Of a stretch of 64,000 nt of DNA, positions 14,649 to 26,770 are shown one piece after another. This stretch comes from Lophius americanus. Taxonomy: Eukaryota > Chordata > Actinopteri > Lophiiformes > Lophiidae. A model generated the notes under the pieces. The model searched no databases. It had not been told where the DNA came from and was given only the letters and a program-made list of their open reading frames with translations. Location: contig JBBDHG010000135.1 in the NCBI GenBank assembly GCA_037951165.1, forward strand, positions 1,971,001 through 2,035,000, in the 5' to 3' direction. A program made the position numbers and the translations under genes. Each line of letters starts with the position of its first letter. The first letter of the stretch is position 1.

Positions 14649-17600
14649 AAGTCACCATCAGCTAAGAGTCAGCATCTTTTAAATAATCTAATGTAGATAA
14701 TAGCTTGGCATGGTATTATTGCTGTGATTAAACTTTCGTCCGGCTTTCGAACACTTGATAAATCAAATGAAAGAAACACCCACTCCCACCCACACATACA
14801 CTGATGCAGGCATGCATGGAGTAATGAGCGTCTAATCAATCTAACTCAGGCGGGGCGGGCGCAGTTTCATCTTGCAAGCAAGGCTGAATCGCTGCTCGCA
14901 TTCTACATTCTGACAACTATGGGACATATATTGTTTACATCTACAGCACCCTAGGGGGCTTTCGGGATTCATGTAAATTATCCATCTCTTGTAAGTGCCT
15001 AGTAAAACATGATGAGTCACAGGTTAAGAATTACTTTAAAGTCTCATGTTGTTATGTAAGACTCAAATCTGCCTCTTGAATCATTTCATTAGTTTATTGT
15101 ACACTCATGACTGCAGTAAAAAAACAAAAGGCATGCTCGCGTACATGGTGTATAAAGCTTTGCTCATAAGTTGAGATGTAAGTGTAGTTCGAGAGCGGCA
15201 GCAGGTCGAAGTTGTTCAAAAGATGCAATTTTCTGTACAATAAACAAGAGGTCAGAAGTGGATAGAAAAGCCCTCTGACCCGCTCTTAAACTTCTGACCA
15301 TGGAGGAATATTGCCCTTCAGAGAGCGTTTCAGAGAGCACTAATGATTCCCAGAGGAGTGCTAGTGTAATACACTGGCTATGTGCTGTGTGGATTTTTCT
15401 GATTCTGGGAAGTGTGGCCGGGTTGCACATATATCTCGCATTTATGTGCGTTTGTATGTCATGTGTAAGTTATTAGAAAATATAATTTTGCAAATGAGCA
15501 ACCTTTAAGCAAACTTGGAAAAAAGTTGCTAAAATTAAATTGGTATGTGGGTTTCCATAAAGTAGATTGAATGCAAAAATAATTAAGAGCACATAAATAC
15601 ATCATTAATTGAGCTGAGCTAATTGGCCTTTTTAATCGGTTTGATGATTTAAGAATTGCAACATGCCACAAGGGTCTCCATCTTGACTCAAAACATGGAG
15701 ATTGTCCAAGATAATCACCCTGATGTTTGAGCTGGGAAGCAGCAAAGCATAAAGGCTTTATCTACATTAGAAGAAGTAGAATCATGTGCTCCAATCTCAA
15801 GGTGTATTTAAATAAATCTTGTTTTTTTGGGCTTTTCAGACTTAGCCAACTGTAAAAAATTTTAAGAATTATTTAAGATTTTATCGGTGTTACACATTTT
15901 CTGCATATAAATCTATGTTTAAAACAGTTGAAATAAAAAGTGGATTTTTGGAGGAGCAGAAGTTTGCACAATAAGAATGATTTTGATTGCAGTTCTTCCT
16001 CTGCATGCACAACCATCCAACCAAAGTGCCGTTCTACTGAAGGCTTTCGGTGTGGGAGCAGCATGTCCGTGACCATGAATCCACTGCCCAATTGAAACAT
16101 GCAAATAGGATTGCAAATAGCAGATCCTTCAGTTTTGCATGTTTCCTGCTCTATGTATGATGTATGAGGGCTATGTATGCTACATATTTGTAATTATTCA
16201 CACACATTAGCATCCTCTTAAAAGTTATTATATGGTCTATGCATGTTAGGATTTAACACATGGAGGTTGAAGAGAATTTATTTACCCGTCTGGCTGGCTA
16301 ATTCATTCAACCTACAGGTGTTCTCTCATAGGCTCCATCAAAAGTGGATTCCTGGGAGAACTCTTTTTCTGGATTTCTATATGTCCATATTTGTGGTGTT
16401 AGGAGGATGATATCATGTTTCCAGCTGGCCAGCAAGCCTCTTGGCCAACCCTGGCTGTCTGTTAGCTAAGGGACTGGAGGAAGTCCCAATGCAATATCCA
16501 CTCAGTACGTCTGGGCAAGCCCATTAGCTACTTTAGTCTGGGCTGGAGTGGCCTGGAGAGGCTATTCCATTCTCTCTCTTTCTGTCTGCCTCTCAACTGC
16601 ACCTCACATGGCCACACTCCTCACCTTCTTCTCATATTATCCGCCAACTCGCCTCTATCTCACTTTCGCTCTTCACAGTTCTCTATCTCTTATATTCACC
16701 TCTTAGATCACTGTGCTCCTTTCTGCTGCTGCAAAGTTTTGCCTCCCCCTATTGTCATGATAAACCACAATGAAAGAGAAATACTGCATCGGAAACCTTG
16801 CAAAGCTGGAGATATTCCTACAGTCCTTGGAGAAAACGATCGAGGGGATCAAACATATTACATTTACTTGGCTGTAAACATATTTATCAGGGATTCAATT
16901 AGCTATTGTTTGTGTATGTGTCGACAAAATATAGATTTGTCTCTAGATATTCAGCTACAGCTGTGGAGTGCTGAGCAATAAAAAAAATCCCCTTTGACGT
17001 GGCGCAAATGTTTAAGCCCTGGTCACAACGCTCGACTACTTTACCCCCACAGAAGTGGAGAAAACACAGGTTAATTACTACTACTGAGATATAGTCATAT
17101 CGGGAAGTAGTCATTCATTTTGTTTCATTTAAAATAATTCATTTTTAGTATGCCAATAAACCATTATGTGAGCCCATTAACCCTACGGTGAATATGAAAA
17201 TAGCTGACATTACGAATCATTTTCCATAAAGGTGCTCCATCTTGCTGCCAATTGCACCAACAGGCTCTCTCTCAGAATCAAGAATCAATCACTGGAGAGC
17301 TAATTATTGCCATGAGACACATCCCAGAGAGGGTTGTGAGCACGAGGGAGATTGGTTGTTTATGAATTGTGTATGAATCATTCAGCCGGTCTCCTCAAGG
17401 TCACAGTTAGCCTAAATGATTTAATAATATTGGAGTGGCTTCAGTCAAGCGAACGGACCTAGGTGATTGACTGAGTCTTGTAATGCGTGCGGCAGATCCG
17501 AATGAGAAATGGAAGTGCTTGGAAGGTGTTTTAACCACTGCCCACCTGTTGAGACGGATGCTGTAATGAGCTGAGAGGGAAGTCGAGTAACCCCTTGAGT

Positions 17601-19509
17601 CAACCTCATCATATCACTGAAGGTCATGTCCTCTTGATTCATGACCTTCATAGGAAATCCTCATTCCGTTTAATCCCTAGAGGTTCTATCCCTGTCTCCA
17701 TGGGGACACTCCTGACATGAGAGGTATTCCAAGTAATAGGCTTTGAGATCAACATTGGAAAGAGAGAACTATTCACCCACATTCACATTTGATTGAGTAA
17801 TAAAAGTTAAAAAAAAAAAGAAGAAGGATGAGTTGGAGATGGCTGAATATTAAACTATTTAAAAGATAATTAAAGATGAAATATCTAGGCATGGCTCAAA
17901 TCCTCCTCATTAGATTATTTCTTTGCATGAAGAATAGAGATTCAATCAGTGCGGGTTTGTTCAAACGAATACTGAATTGATGGATAATTATAAGAGGTGT
18001 CCAGCTACTTCCAATTAGCAACATTGCCATAATTATAAGAGCATAGATGCAATTAATAAGCCAAGGCTGGAACGACTGACTATGGAGGAAGAAGCAAGCA
18101 CCGAGTTTATGGAGGATGAATAATCGAGGACTGAGTATACTGGTTAATTTGCAGAGCAAGCATATTGAGGAGAAAAAGTACAGTGTTGCAAAGATTTCAG
18201 AAGGTAAAAATATGTTTATCTCTATATTATGTGGAAAAAAAAGAAAGTAGGGGAAAAAGCAGGGGAGAGGCGGGGAAGGTAAAAAGAAAGGCTTTGAGAT
18301 GAACAGGCATGAAAGAGATAAAGTGAAGGATGAGAGGGAAATGGAAAAGAGGAGGCAATACGTTGTCACAGTCACCTCATTAACGTCCTCAACTGTTTTT
18401 TATTTTATTTCTTATTTCTCTCTCGTTCTACTTTCCCTCTCCTCTCCTTAGTTCCACTACTCCTTGCCCTTCTTCTCCAAGATAAAGCGTCTGAGCTCAT
18501 GAGGGCGAAAGAGTGGCAGAGAAGGCAAAAACTGAATAAAACCACATAGTTAAAGCACAAACACAGCTTTTTATATTGATTATCCTGTCTAGAGCTTAAA
18601 CAGGGAGCAGCGCCAAAAGTAGGGAGAGGGCGAGAAGTCGAGAGAGGAGGAGCAGGATGAAGATAGACAGAAGACAGGCAAGCAAGGAAATGTTTTCAGA
18701 TGAGATTCCAGCTCTCTTTTCCTCAAAAACAGGGAAGAAAAACAGAAAAACACACAGGAATCCTGTGTGTGTCCACAGACATCTCTTCCACTTATTACTC
18801 AACTATCTTACTATTTTTTTTATTTCTTCTTTCAACCACCAGGAATAGCCAGAAGGCAATATAATTTCAGGCTACCAGGTTGCTGCACAAACACACCTCA
18901 TCACGTTTAACAGCGTCACAAAGCGTACAATGCTCTTGGCTCATTGGAATTATTCATACACGTGCTAAATGTAGGAAAAGTTATTATGCTGCCGCGGCAC
19001 CTGCACCGATACATTTTACAGCAGACAGAGAGGTCAAATTCATTTTTCATGACTTCAGCTGTGACAACACAAACTGTTCCAGTTCGTTGCCATGCTACCT
19101 CCAGAACTCACTGAGAAGTAAAATGGACACTTTCAAGCATTTGGAATTGGCAGTTATTTTTATGTCCCTGCAAAAATAGGAAAAATAAATTTTTGCCATT
19201 GCCCTTTGTGCACTCTTGGGTAATAGTGACAGTGTCACAGTTAGAGTTTTCCATTGGAGCCAAATTTTCAGACTGGGGGCCAGGTTCGTTGTGGTCAATG
19301 GTGCTTTCTTTCGATATGATTGAGAATATTTTCACAGAGATCAAATTATAGGCGAACCACAAGGAGAGGAGGCTACCTGCAAATTCAACCATGAAAGGCA
19401 ATTTGCTTTGCGTGACCATAATCATGCAAATGCAACGGCAGACTTGTTATATGCGTGTGCCACAGCTGAAGGTTTAATATAGACTGCAGAATGTGGTCAC
19501 CAATAAATA
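14646..19509. other. Non-coding DNA, presumed neurexin intron
   Basis: No supported gene. It holds the purine/pyrimidine block near 18.3 kb. The stretch 17280-17430, with CTAATTATTGCCATGAGACA and TTTATGAATTGTGTATGAAT, looks like an enhancer-type AT-rich sequence but shows nothing diagnostic. Confidence 0.6.
18228..18480. repeat. Purine-rich block followed by pyrimidine-rich block
   Basis: The plus strand from 18228 to about 18358 is largely G/A (AGGGGAAAAAGCAGGGGAGA and similar). After a mixed spacer, 18397-18480 is largely C/T, ending with CTCTCCTTAG and a run of TTC words. The minus-strand 159-codon frame at 17896-18375, rich in Phe, Ser and Leu, follows this composition. Confidence 0.65.
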
Positions 19510-19939
19510 CACCAATCAACCTTAACATTTTAATCACTGACACGTGAAGTCAGAATGACATCTTATTAACTTGTCACAGTGGCACCTGTGAATGGGTGGG
19601 CTAAACTGTATTAGACTAAAAGTGTGCCTTTTGGTCTGCTCTTAATGCTTTGGAAGCAGGGAAAATGGGAGAGCATATGGTTCAGAGACAATTTGAGAGT
19701 GGCATCTCCAAAACTGCAAGAGTGGTTGGGTACATCCAGTCTGCGGTGGTTAGAGCCAAATTGAACGAAGGAAGGGTAACAGGGGAGCCGGTGACAGTGT
19801 CATGGGTGTTGCACAGCACAAATTGCTGAAAATTCATCCTATTTTTGGTGGAAAGGTGTCGATGCATCGCAGAGCTGCTTTGGCATCACAAATGGAGACA
19901 ATAACAGACAGGTGACTTTAATGTTTTGGCTGATTGGTG
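19510..19939 (+). mobile_element. Tc1/mariner-like transposon relic, internally deleted
   Basis: The element starts CACCAATCAACCTTAACATT and ends with a segment whose reverse complement starts CACCAATCAGCCAAAACATT. The two 28-bp ends agree at 22 positions. A TA precedes the left end (19508-19509), while the right flank has lost its TA. The inside recalls the N-terminal helix-turn-helix part of a Tc1 transposase gene, with words such as GGCATCTCCAAAACTGCAAG and GGAGCCGGTGACAG. It then jumps to CACAAATTGCTGAAAATTCA and GTGTCGATGCATCGCAG. A full Tc1 is about 1.2-1.6 kb; this copy is 430 bp, with most of the catalytic region gone. Confidence 0.85.
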
Positions 19940-20480
19940 TCTGATCTCAGCCAATCATGTTACTTGTTCATAAACATATAGCACCACTATCTGCCGCTAG
20001 AGGTAAATGTCCTAGTTTTTTTTTAAAAAGAGTTAATTATAAGAGTGATGATATAAACAAATCAATAACAATAGTTTGGTAAAGCCTTTTTCAATTTGAT
20101 ACATTTACATAATTAATTATTTTGTATTTTACAATAACAACATATCATAAAAGGTTACACAGCTCTATTAGGCAGAAGACTATGTCTCTATATGGAGACC
20201 CAGTGGATAATTGCAGAGGTTTGTGTTGTTATTTCGCAGCAGTCTGATGTCATTTGCACTTGATTTAATGAGGTAAACACAATGAACGGCCACGCTGAAA
20301 GGCAATAAACTATGCTGCAACAGTCAAGTGCGAGGCTGTGAGTTTGACAACAGGTTTGTCCTGCTGCCTTCAGGAATTGAAAAAGAAACAAAATAAGGCT
20401 ATCACTCATCTTAAGTTAGAGTATGGTTCAAGGCATTTATTGACAGATGTTATTGAATCACATTTGACATTACAATTTTA

Positions 20481-20600
20481 GGGTGTAGTTTAGCTTAGTT
20501 GGTAGAACAGGTGCTTTAGTCAGAGCCATGGGCTGGAGTGCTCTTTCTCCCACGTTTTCTGTCACCAGTTGTCCGATCTATAAAGGCCTGTAAGGCCTAT
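20481..20600 (+). mobile_element. tRNA-derived SINE relic
   Basis: GGGTGTAGTTTAGCTTAGTT followed by GGTAGAACAGGTGC resembles a SINE head with an A box (TAGCTTAGTTGG). The end GTTGTCCGATCTATAAAGGC resembles the 'CTGTCCTATCCAATAAAGGC' tail of a common fish SINE. The middle is degenerate and I see no clear B box. Confidence 0.55.
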
Positions 20601-22723
20601 TGATTGGAAAACGCTGGCTGCTTCAAAAGTGCCTGATACAAATTATCTAAATCTACATACAACATTATTTTGTTATATCTTTGCATCTGCTAACCTGCTA
20701 TAGAGACAATGCCACACAGACATGATTTGCAGGTATAAGGTAGCCGTTTTCCAGCTTAGCATGTTAGCATATCATTAAAAAAGTTCTATTTCACTAGAGT
20801 AACCAAAGTTCAACGTGAGAGGAGACAATTGAACCAAATTCTAAAAAAATTCCATCCGATAGGTTTTTTATGAAATATTTCAACCTGTAAAAGTAATTAT
20901 CGTACAACCTATTAGGATTCACCATTTATTCATTGTTAATTCATTGTTCAATCAAATCATTTATTAATTGAATGTCTTTCTGAATTTCTGTTGCTGCTTT
21001 TCTGTGTTTCTGTCTCATTCAGTATTGACATGGCCCGGTCCCAATGTGTTGTTCGGATATGCAGAAGTACATCCTGTTCTCTTCACAAGCTTTTGAAAAC
21101 AAGCTCATGTGGTTATCGTTAGCTATGAGTCAATGTTAGAATGATGTTCACATCTGGAAAATTTACTCTCTTATAAATAGAAGCCCAATAAGGTCTCTCT
21201 TTTACTTAACTAGTGAAATACTTCCCTCTGACATCTACAAAAAAGCATGTCCACCAGCATATCACATATAATACATCTCCAACCCGTCATTTTAGTGTCT
21301 ACGTTCAACAAGAGAGTCATTCCACTACAGATAAAAAAGGTGTAGTGACGGACACATCAGCAGTGCCGTGTATACTGATGGCTATTCAGCTTAACAAATG
21401 GGACAGAGACTACAGCTACAACATAAATAAGTCAGCATGTTTCCAGTGCACATTACTGTTGGTGAGGTAGTTCAGCCATTCTACATGAGAGCACATCATA
21501 TATTTATAGAATTATTTACCACACCATAGTCATTGAGCATACTTTGGTCCTAAGGCATCACTGGATATTTATTGGCTTAGACGACGCTCAGCTTATTTTC
21601 AGCTATTCTTACAGCAGTGAGAAGTGGCCATTCTTCAGCTGACATAAATGTCAATACAGACCCTCACCCAGAATGCCAGTCCTTTGAATGTTTGGGAGAG
21701 TTATGATGCAGCACTGATTCAAATCAGATCCAATGTCCTCTCAGGGAACGGCGGCACAGTATCGTCATCCTTCCTTCCTCCTTCTATATCCCAAAGACTT
21801 AAAACTAGCTCACTGCTCCACATTTCAACTCTATGCGTAAGATTCTGTTGCCAAATCTTCTCTCTTCTATGTGATCACGCATCCATCAACTGCCCCACAT
21901 ATTCATGCACATAGGCTCTTCATTTTATTCTCCTTAAGTGGTGAGGGCAAGGCTTGAAAGCGGGTCAAACCACTCTCAGTCGTTTTTCAATTGACTCATT
22001 CACTTTTAAACAAGGTCTGCTCAACTCTTCAAAGCGAGGCTTTCACCCTGCCTCACACTGTACCTTCTTTCCATATATTTCAGACAGAGATGCTTGAGGC
22101 ACATAATTATACAGATCCATATGTTTGCTCAAAATTGACATATTATGGAAAGACTGTGGCCCTGTTTGGATTTGGTTTTAAAATGCATTCTGGGCGCTAG
22201 GATCACAAGCAGACAGCGAGACACTTTACTGTTGATACTCTTGTCTATCCGTTTGTGTTCAGGTGTCGTTGAGGCCTGCGTCAGTTCTGCTACGTAGTTA
22301 TTAGTCACATCAGTCATGCGCCAGATTTCTTTAAGCTACACCTTTAAGATATTTCAAGAGCTAATGTACATGTAAGCACAATTCAAACCGTTGAGAATGA
22401 CAGGACAAAGGAATTTGCCACCCAAGTCCACTCTCTTTAAGAGTTGCGCACTTCTGCCAAAACAACCGCCATTTCCAACACTTAAAATGTATTTTCCTGT
22501 TACTTCCTTGTCGGAGACGCATCAGGACACATAAATGTTTATACTACAAGAGACATGTACGTTCCAGACCACCTTGGCAAGTCATTTGAGTGATCAGATC
22601 AAAATGCGACTTGTGTTTAGTGATAAAATCAAGTACAATTATGGTCTGTGTATCTGCTGTAAATGATTACATGTTGCGCAGCCCAGCACGATGATGATTT
22701 AATACACATCAGCGGATATATTT

Positions 22724-22763
22724 TTATCTGACTTAAATCATGAATAATTAATAAGTCAGATAA
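22724..22763. repeat. 12-bp perfect inverted repeat
   Basis: TTATCTGACTTA at 22724-22735 pairs perfectly with TAAGTCAGATAA at 22752-22763 across a 16-nt AT-rich loop containing AATCATGAATAATTAA. Confidence 0.75.
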
Positions 22764-23162
22764 CTTGACTTCAAGCTGCTATGGGGAACATGCAATACTT
22801 TGGATATTGTTTATGTCAATGCAGTTGAACTCAGAAACACACAAGCAAAAACACACATCCTGAAGCATAATGACACAAAAAGAACCCTGCAAACAGTCTA
22901 GAAAAAAACAGATATGAATATGAAGCTCATCACTGGGCTTCTTCTTTTCCAGGCCCTCTCTAATAATTACTTATGAAATTCTGCCCACTGTGAATATTTT
23001 CTGAGATTGCTGATACGTAAATAATTAAAAAATTCAAAAAAACAGATAGTTGATGGGTATTTATGATTATTGCTGCCCGAGCGCAGCCTCTCAATTATGA
23101 ATTCCTCCAATCATTCCGACTCACTTTCTCTAATGATATTCTGAGAATGTAAGTCCTGTGGT

Positions 23163-23207
23163 TGTGTGTGTGTGCGTGTGTTTGTGTGTGTGTGTTTGTG
23201 TGTGTCT
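23163..23207. repeat. (GT)n microsatellite, interrupted
   Basis: About 45 bp of GT with GTTTGT and GCGT interruptions. It lies roughly 2.1 kb downstream of the neurexin beta exon on the gene strand. Confidence 0.9.
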
Positions 23208-25334
23208 GTTAATGTGCTGGCTGTGTATACTGTGGGGTGTGTGTATTATTTCAGAATTAGTATGTTGCATCTTCATGTATTCTTCCAAGGTCTCCTCTGA
23301 ATCTGTACTTACATTCACACCATAAGCCAAGGCCAGTCACTGATGAATTGTAAATAGGCAACACATACATATACATGCTATACAGATACACACACTTACA
23401 CCCATGTATACACAATAAGGGGTCTTCTGGATAACTGATTTCATCGTCTTTCTTATCTCAATTGAGTTGCCACATTCCGCATGCAGATTTACTCACAAGT
23501 CAACCAGAACCATTTTATCCCCCAACCGCCTTCAAGAGATTATAATACAAATTGTAACCTGTAATGATGATTTATTTGTAGCTAACAGTTTGTTAAAAAA
23601 AGGAAAGCGTGAGCAACATCAAGCAGCCATACGAAGCATATCTGTGGATGGTTCAAATGCTTGGCAAAATAGAGGTACAGAAAACATTTAGTACATAAAT
23701 CAATCCACATATTGCTATCTGACACACCGGAGCATGCCTTACCTACAGCATTTTTTAAATAGCTGCCACCAGGGCCCTACCCACACTCTCACACTTTGTA
23801 TGGCTTGCACATTCCACATTAGTAATGCAGATCCTCTCAGTCCCTCCGTCCCTGCCTGTCAGGCTCATCTGCTACAACGGCCCTCGACGTGCTAACAATG
23901 AGCACTCGATGTGTTGAAAGGAGTCAAGCGTAGACCTGGTTCAAATGTTTTCTTCAAGCAGATTTGATTCCCCTGCAAGGATTGACCGATTTGCTGTGAC
24001 ACAAAAGTGCAGACTGGATTGTCCCAAATGCTGCAATAACAAAATGAAGCAAAGGCCCCTAGATTTCTGCCTGCTGTTTTCTCTTCTCCAGGAAATTTTT
24101 CTATTATGTTAAAATATTCTAGAATGGCATTTCACTTCCATATTAGACCAAAGCAGTACTGCAACGGAAAGATAGGCCACCGTCCGAAATTATGCCTAGA
24201 TGGTTTACATGTTGTATTTTCTTGTTGTTTTTTCTTTCTCTTTTCATCCTAATGACCAAAGAAATTTAAAAAAACAACAACAAATATTTCAAAATGCTTT
24301 TCACCTGTGACTGTCAAAAACAGTGTGCTTTTATTGTATTTAGGTCTTTGTTCTCATCAAAACATACTGTAAATCAATATTCATTACAGAGATCAGCTAA
24401 GTTAGAACTCTTAATTAACTACATTCCTCCACACATACACTTATGGTCTATTATTTGCTTACTGCCATTCATTGACAAACAGGTATCCAGGGAACACGGG
24501 AATTTTACTACATAATTAAATTTAAAGAAAAATCATTTACTGATTGATATAAACTAAAGATTCCTCTCCTGGTGTCTGCGTAGCACTTAATGATGTCTTA
24601 GATTACATTGAGCACCTGTAAAACAAAAGTCAATATTGAAAAGGCTTAACCATCAGTGCTAATGCCCCTCCTGTTTGTCTAAATTTGTTTTTTAAGCAGA
24701 CAACCCTGTCATTCACAATTCACAATTCTGATCATTCATAATGATGTGCTGCTGTTAGCAGAGATGACAGACACATGAAAAGAGGCTGTCAAAGTTCAAA
24801 TCAACTTCAAACATCCAGATGCCATGCTGCACATACAATGACAGGTTTTAACACGTGTGGTGATGCAGCCCAGACAAAAAGCAGGGTCAACGCACGTGCT
24901 TAATGAAGATGAAGAGAACCGTAGTCCAGTTATCAAGCCTCTGTCAATCATCAATTATAGGATTGAAGCAGGTGTGCTCTGGTAAATCTGATTCTCCACT
25001 TGCTCCAAAGTGAATGGAGTCACTGTGGGTACCTTTCACTGACAATTAAACCAATAATGCCATAAAGGATGTACAGCCCCTTGATGCAGACTTGTTGTCA
25101 GCTACACTTATCACTCTGTGCTGTGGCAGAGAGAACAGTGAGATCGAGAAAGAAAGACGAAGCGGGACAGTGGGAGGGGGAATTGAGGGAGTCAGTTTCA
25201 GAGATTAAAAAAAAATGATGGAGAGGTGGTTGGCTCCTTTTCACCCAGATCATTCATAATGATAAATGACAGAAAAAAGGTGAAGACAGGGAGGAGGGAA
25301 AGAATAAAAGAAGAAGCAAAGAGGCGATGACAGG

Positions 25335-25340
25335 ACTCAC
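25335..25340 (-). other. 5' splice donor of the neurexin beta exon
   Basis: On the minus strand the exon ends in ...GGACACG and is followed by GTGAGT, a strong match to the vertebrate donor consensus. The cut leaves one base of a split codon, the same phase as in mammalian beta-neurexin exons, where G joins CX to make Ala. Translation past this point reads into a low-complexity tail, which supports ending the exon here. Confidence 0.85.
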
Positions 25341-25605
25341 CGTGTCCGGCTCGTAGTGAGGCCGGGGAGCGGTATATGGACACAGGTGGCTGATGGTGCC
25401 TGGGCCCCTGAGGGCCCAGTGGGTGATCAGGCCGGGGCAGGGCAGGGGGCAGAGGAGCTCCAGGGGTAGGTGACAGGAGTTGGAGGTCTGTAGACGAAGA
25501 TGAAGAGGAAGAGGAGCCCCAAGCAGAACCCAACACCATCCATCCTACTGCCAGAAGGAACATCCAGAAGAGCTGACCCTCCTGGGGCTTCTCGTTAGGG
25601 ACCAT
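25341..25605 (-). CDS. nrxn: Neurexin beta-specific first coding exon (partial CDS, 88 codons + 1 nt)
   Basis: Beta-neurexins are presynaptic single-pass adhesion proteins whose LNS domain binds neuroligins, LRRTMs and cerebellins. They start from an internal promoter with a private first exon that supplies the signal peptide and a short linker before the shared LNS6 domain. Seen here: Met1 in a good context (G at -3, G at +4), with an in-frame TAA upstream at 25645-25647. A hydrophobic core covers residues 12-27 (LFWMFLLAVGWMVLGS), with likely signal cleavage near AWG/SS (residues 28-32). An eight-Ser run follows at 31-38, then a Pro-rich linker at 45-74. Residues 77-88 read IYRSPASLRAGH, nearly identical to the IYRSPASLRGGH that ends human beta-1. 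The exon stops in phase 1 at CACG/GTGAGT, which fits the following Ala codon of known beta-neurexins. IYRSPASLR favours nrxn1; SIYRSP and the Ser run recall nrxn3. The human beta-2 exon differs in this segment. Family is near certain; paralogue is not. Confidence 0.9.
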
Positions 25606-26770
25606 GGCTCTTGCCCCCCGTTGAACAAGATATTTAAAAGAGAGTTAAGTAGAATGGCAAGGATCTCAGAAAAAGTGACCCTCCTGTAGCCAGAATAAAA
25701 TAGCCAACTCCATGGCAGAGAGAAATAAACAGAAGCTCCTTGTCAGTGTAGCATCCAGCTTTTGCCTCCAAACAAAACACAGCCAAGGTTTGTGTCTCGG
25801 ACTCCACTCGTTTGAAGGCAGCAGATCTCCCGCAGTTCTTCGTTTTCTCGCTGGCTCTTTGAACCAGAATCCAATATGTCTTTACTTTCTATTCTTGGCA
25901 GGATCACCCTGTGGCTGCTCCTTTGATAACCAAGCAGCCTGCTTGTGTGTGCGTGTGAGCAAGCAACCGGGTGAGCTTGTGCATGTATGCCTTCGACACC
26001 TGGAATGTGTCCCTGTGCACCCTTCTTCACCTGCAGGCGCAAAAATTGAATGACAAGAAGCGGGAGCAACTTGCGCTGCAGCCCTCTGCCTGCTCCCTCC
26101 GCTGCGTTCTGTTGTGCACAGCTCGCTCTGTCAAGCCCCAGATATTACACAGCCTTGGCTATGAGACCGAGGAGGAGGGAGAGACTGAGGGAGGGAATGG
26201 CAGAGAGACGAAGAGCTTCTCACACTCCAGTAGGGACAAACTGTAAGCTTTCTGTTTCTCTCTCTATCAGCTCGCAGCAACAAACTCCCCTCTCCCTCAC
26301 AGAATCTTAATGCAGAGGTGAAGATCCCAACTCGGGCTTTATCTCCGTCTTCAAGTTTGGATCCAATATTTGTCACACTTTTTTTTTTTTGCTCTTCTTC
26401 TTGTTTTTTTTCTATGTCGCTTAAGGAGTGGTTAGGCTTGTTAACCCAGAGAGACCCCAGGCTGATAGCTCTTTGTATTACTCCACAGGAGAAGGATTTA
26501 CAGACAGATAAAGTAAGCCAGGGAGAAAGAGGAGGATGAGAAAATGAGAAACTGCTGGGAGGGAGCGAGATGGAAGGGTGGTGGTGGGGCCGAGGAGCGA
26601 GCGAGGAGGCTAGAGTGGGACAACGAGTGGATGGAGTGGAGAGAGAAAGCAAGAGAGAGAGAGGGGAAAGGATGAGAGAAGGTTCAGGTGAAAATAAGTG
26701 AAGATGATGGGACGGAGGAAAAGACAGGAGGGGAGGAATGTGGGAGGAGAGAATCGACAAGTGGGCCTGA
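25606..26770 (-). promoter_or_regulatory. Presumed beta-neurexin 5' leader and internal promoter region
   Basis: This lies directly upstream of the beta start codon on the minus strand. Beta-neurexin transcripts start at an internal promoter just 5' of this exon, so leader and promoter should fall here (inference). Visible: an in-frame stop at 25645-25647, a raised GC content compared with the flanks, a weak AT-rich block reading GGCTATTTTATTC on the minus strand near 25690-25702, and strongly purine-rich plus-strand sequence from about 26520 (pyrimidine-rich on the transcript strand). I cannot place the start site, and the long reading frames here follow the skewed composition. Confidence 0.45.
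26520..26760. repeat. Polypurine/polypyrimidine tract upstream of the beta exon
   Basis: The plus strand is almost all G and A, with GGA, GAGA and AAAG words and a run of GAGA near 26653-26674. Such tracts can form triplex DNA and are common near vertebrate promoters. The composition explains the Ser/Leu/Pro-rich minus-strand reading frame at 26131-26778, which I do not regard as a gene. Confidence 0.7.

Larger units (their letters stand above)
20601..25334. other. Intron just downstream of the neurexin beta exon
   Basis: No recognisable transposon copies and no gene. It contains the palindrome at 22.7 kb and the GT repeat at 23.16 kb. I looked on the minus strand for LNS6 exon words (WPPNDRPSTR, DYLELHI) and did not find them. 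Confidence 0.6.

Noticed and set aside
17896..18375. 159-codon minus-strand frame with hydrophobic runs
   Set aside because: Opposite a purine-rich block; the Phe/Ser/Leu richness is compositional and I recognise no family.
18420..18455. Pyrimidine tract ending in TTAG that resembles a plus-strand splice acceptor
   Set aside because: No coding frame with similarity follows, and the host gene is on the minus strand.
1..25340. Search for the next neurexin exon (LNS6) downstream of the beta exon
   Set aside because: I did not see its diagnostic words on the minus strand; by eye this is not conclusive, and the intron may simply extend past the window.
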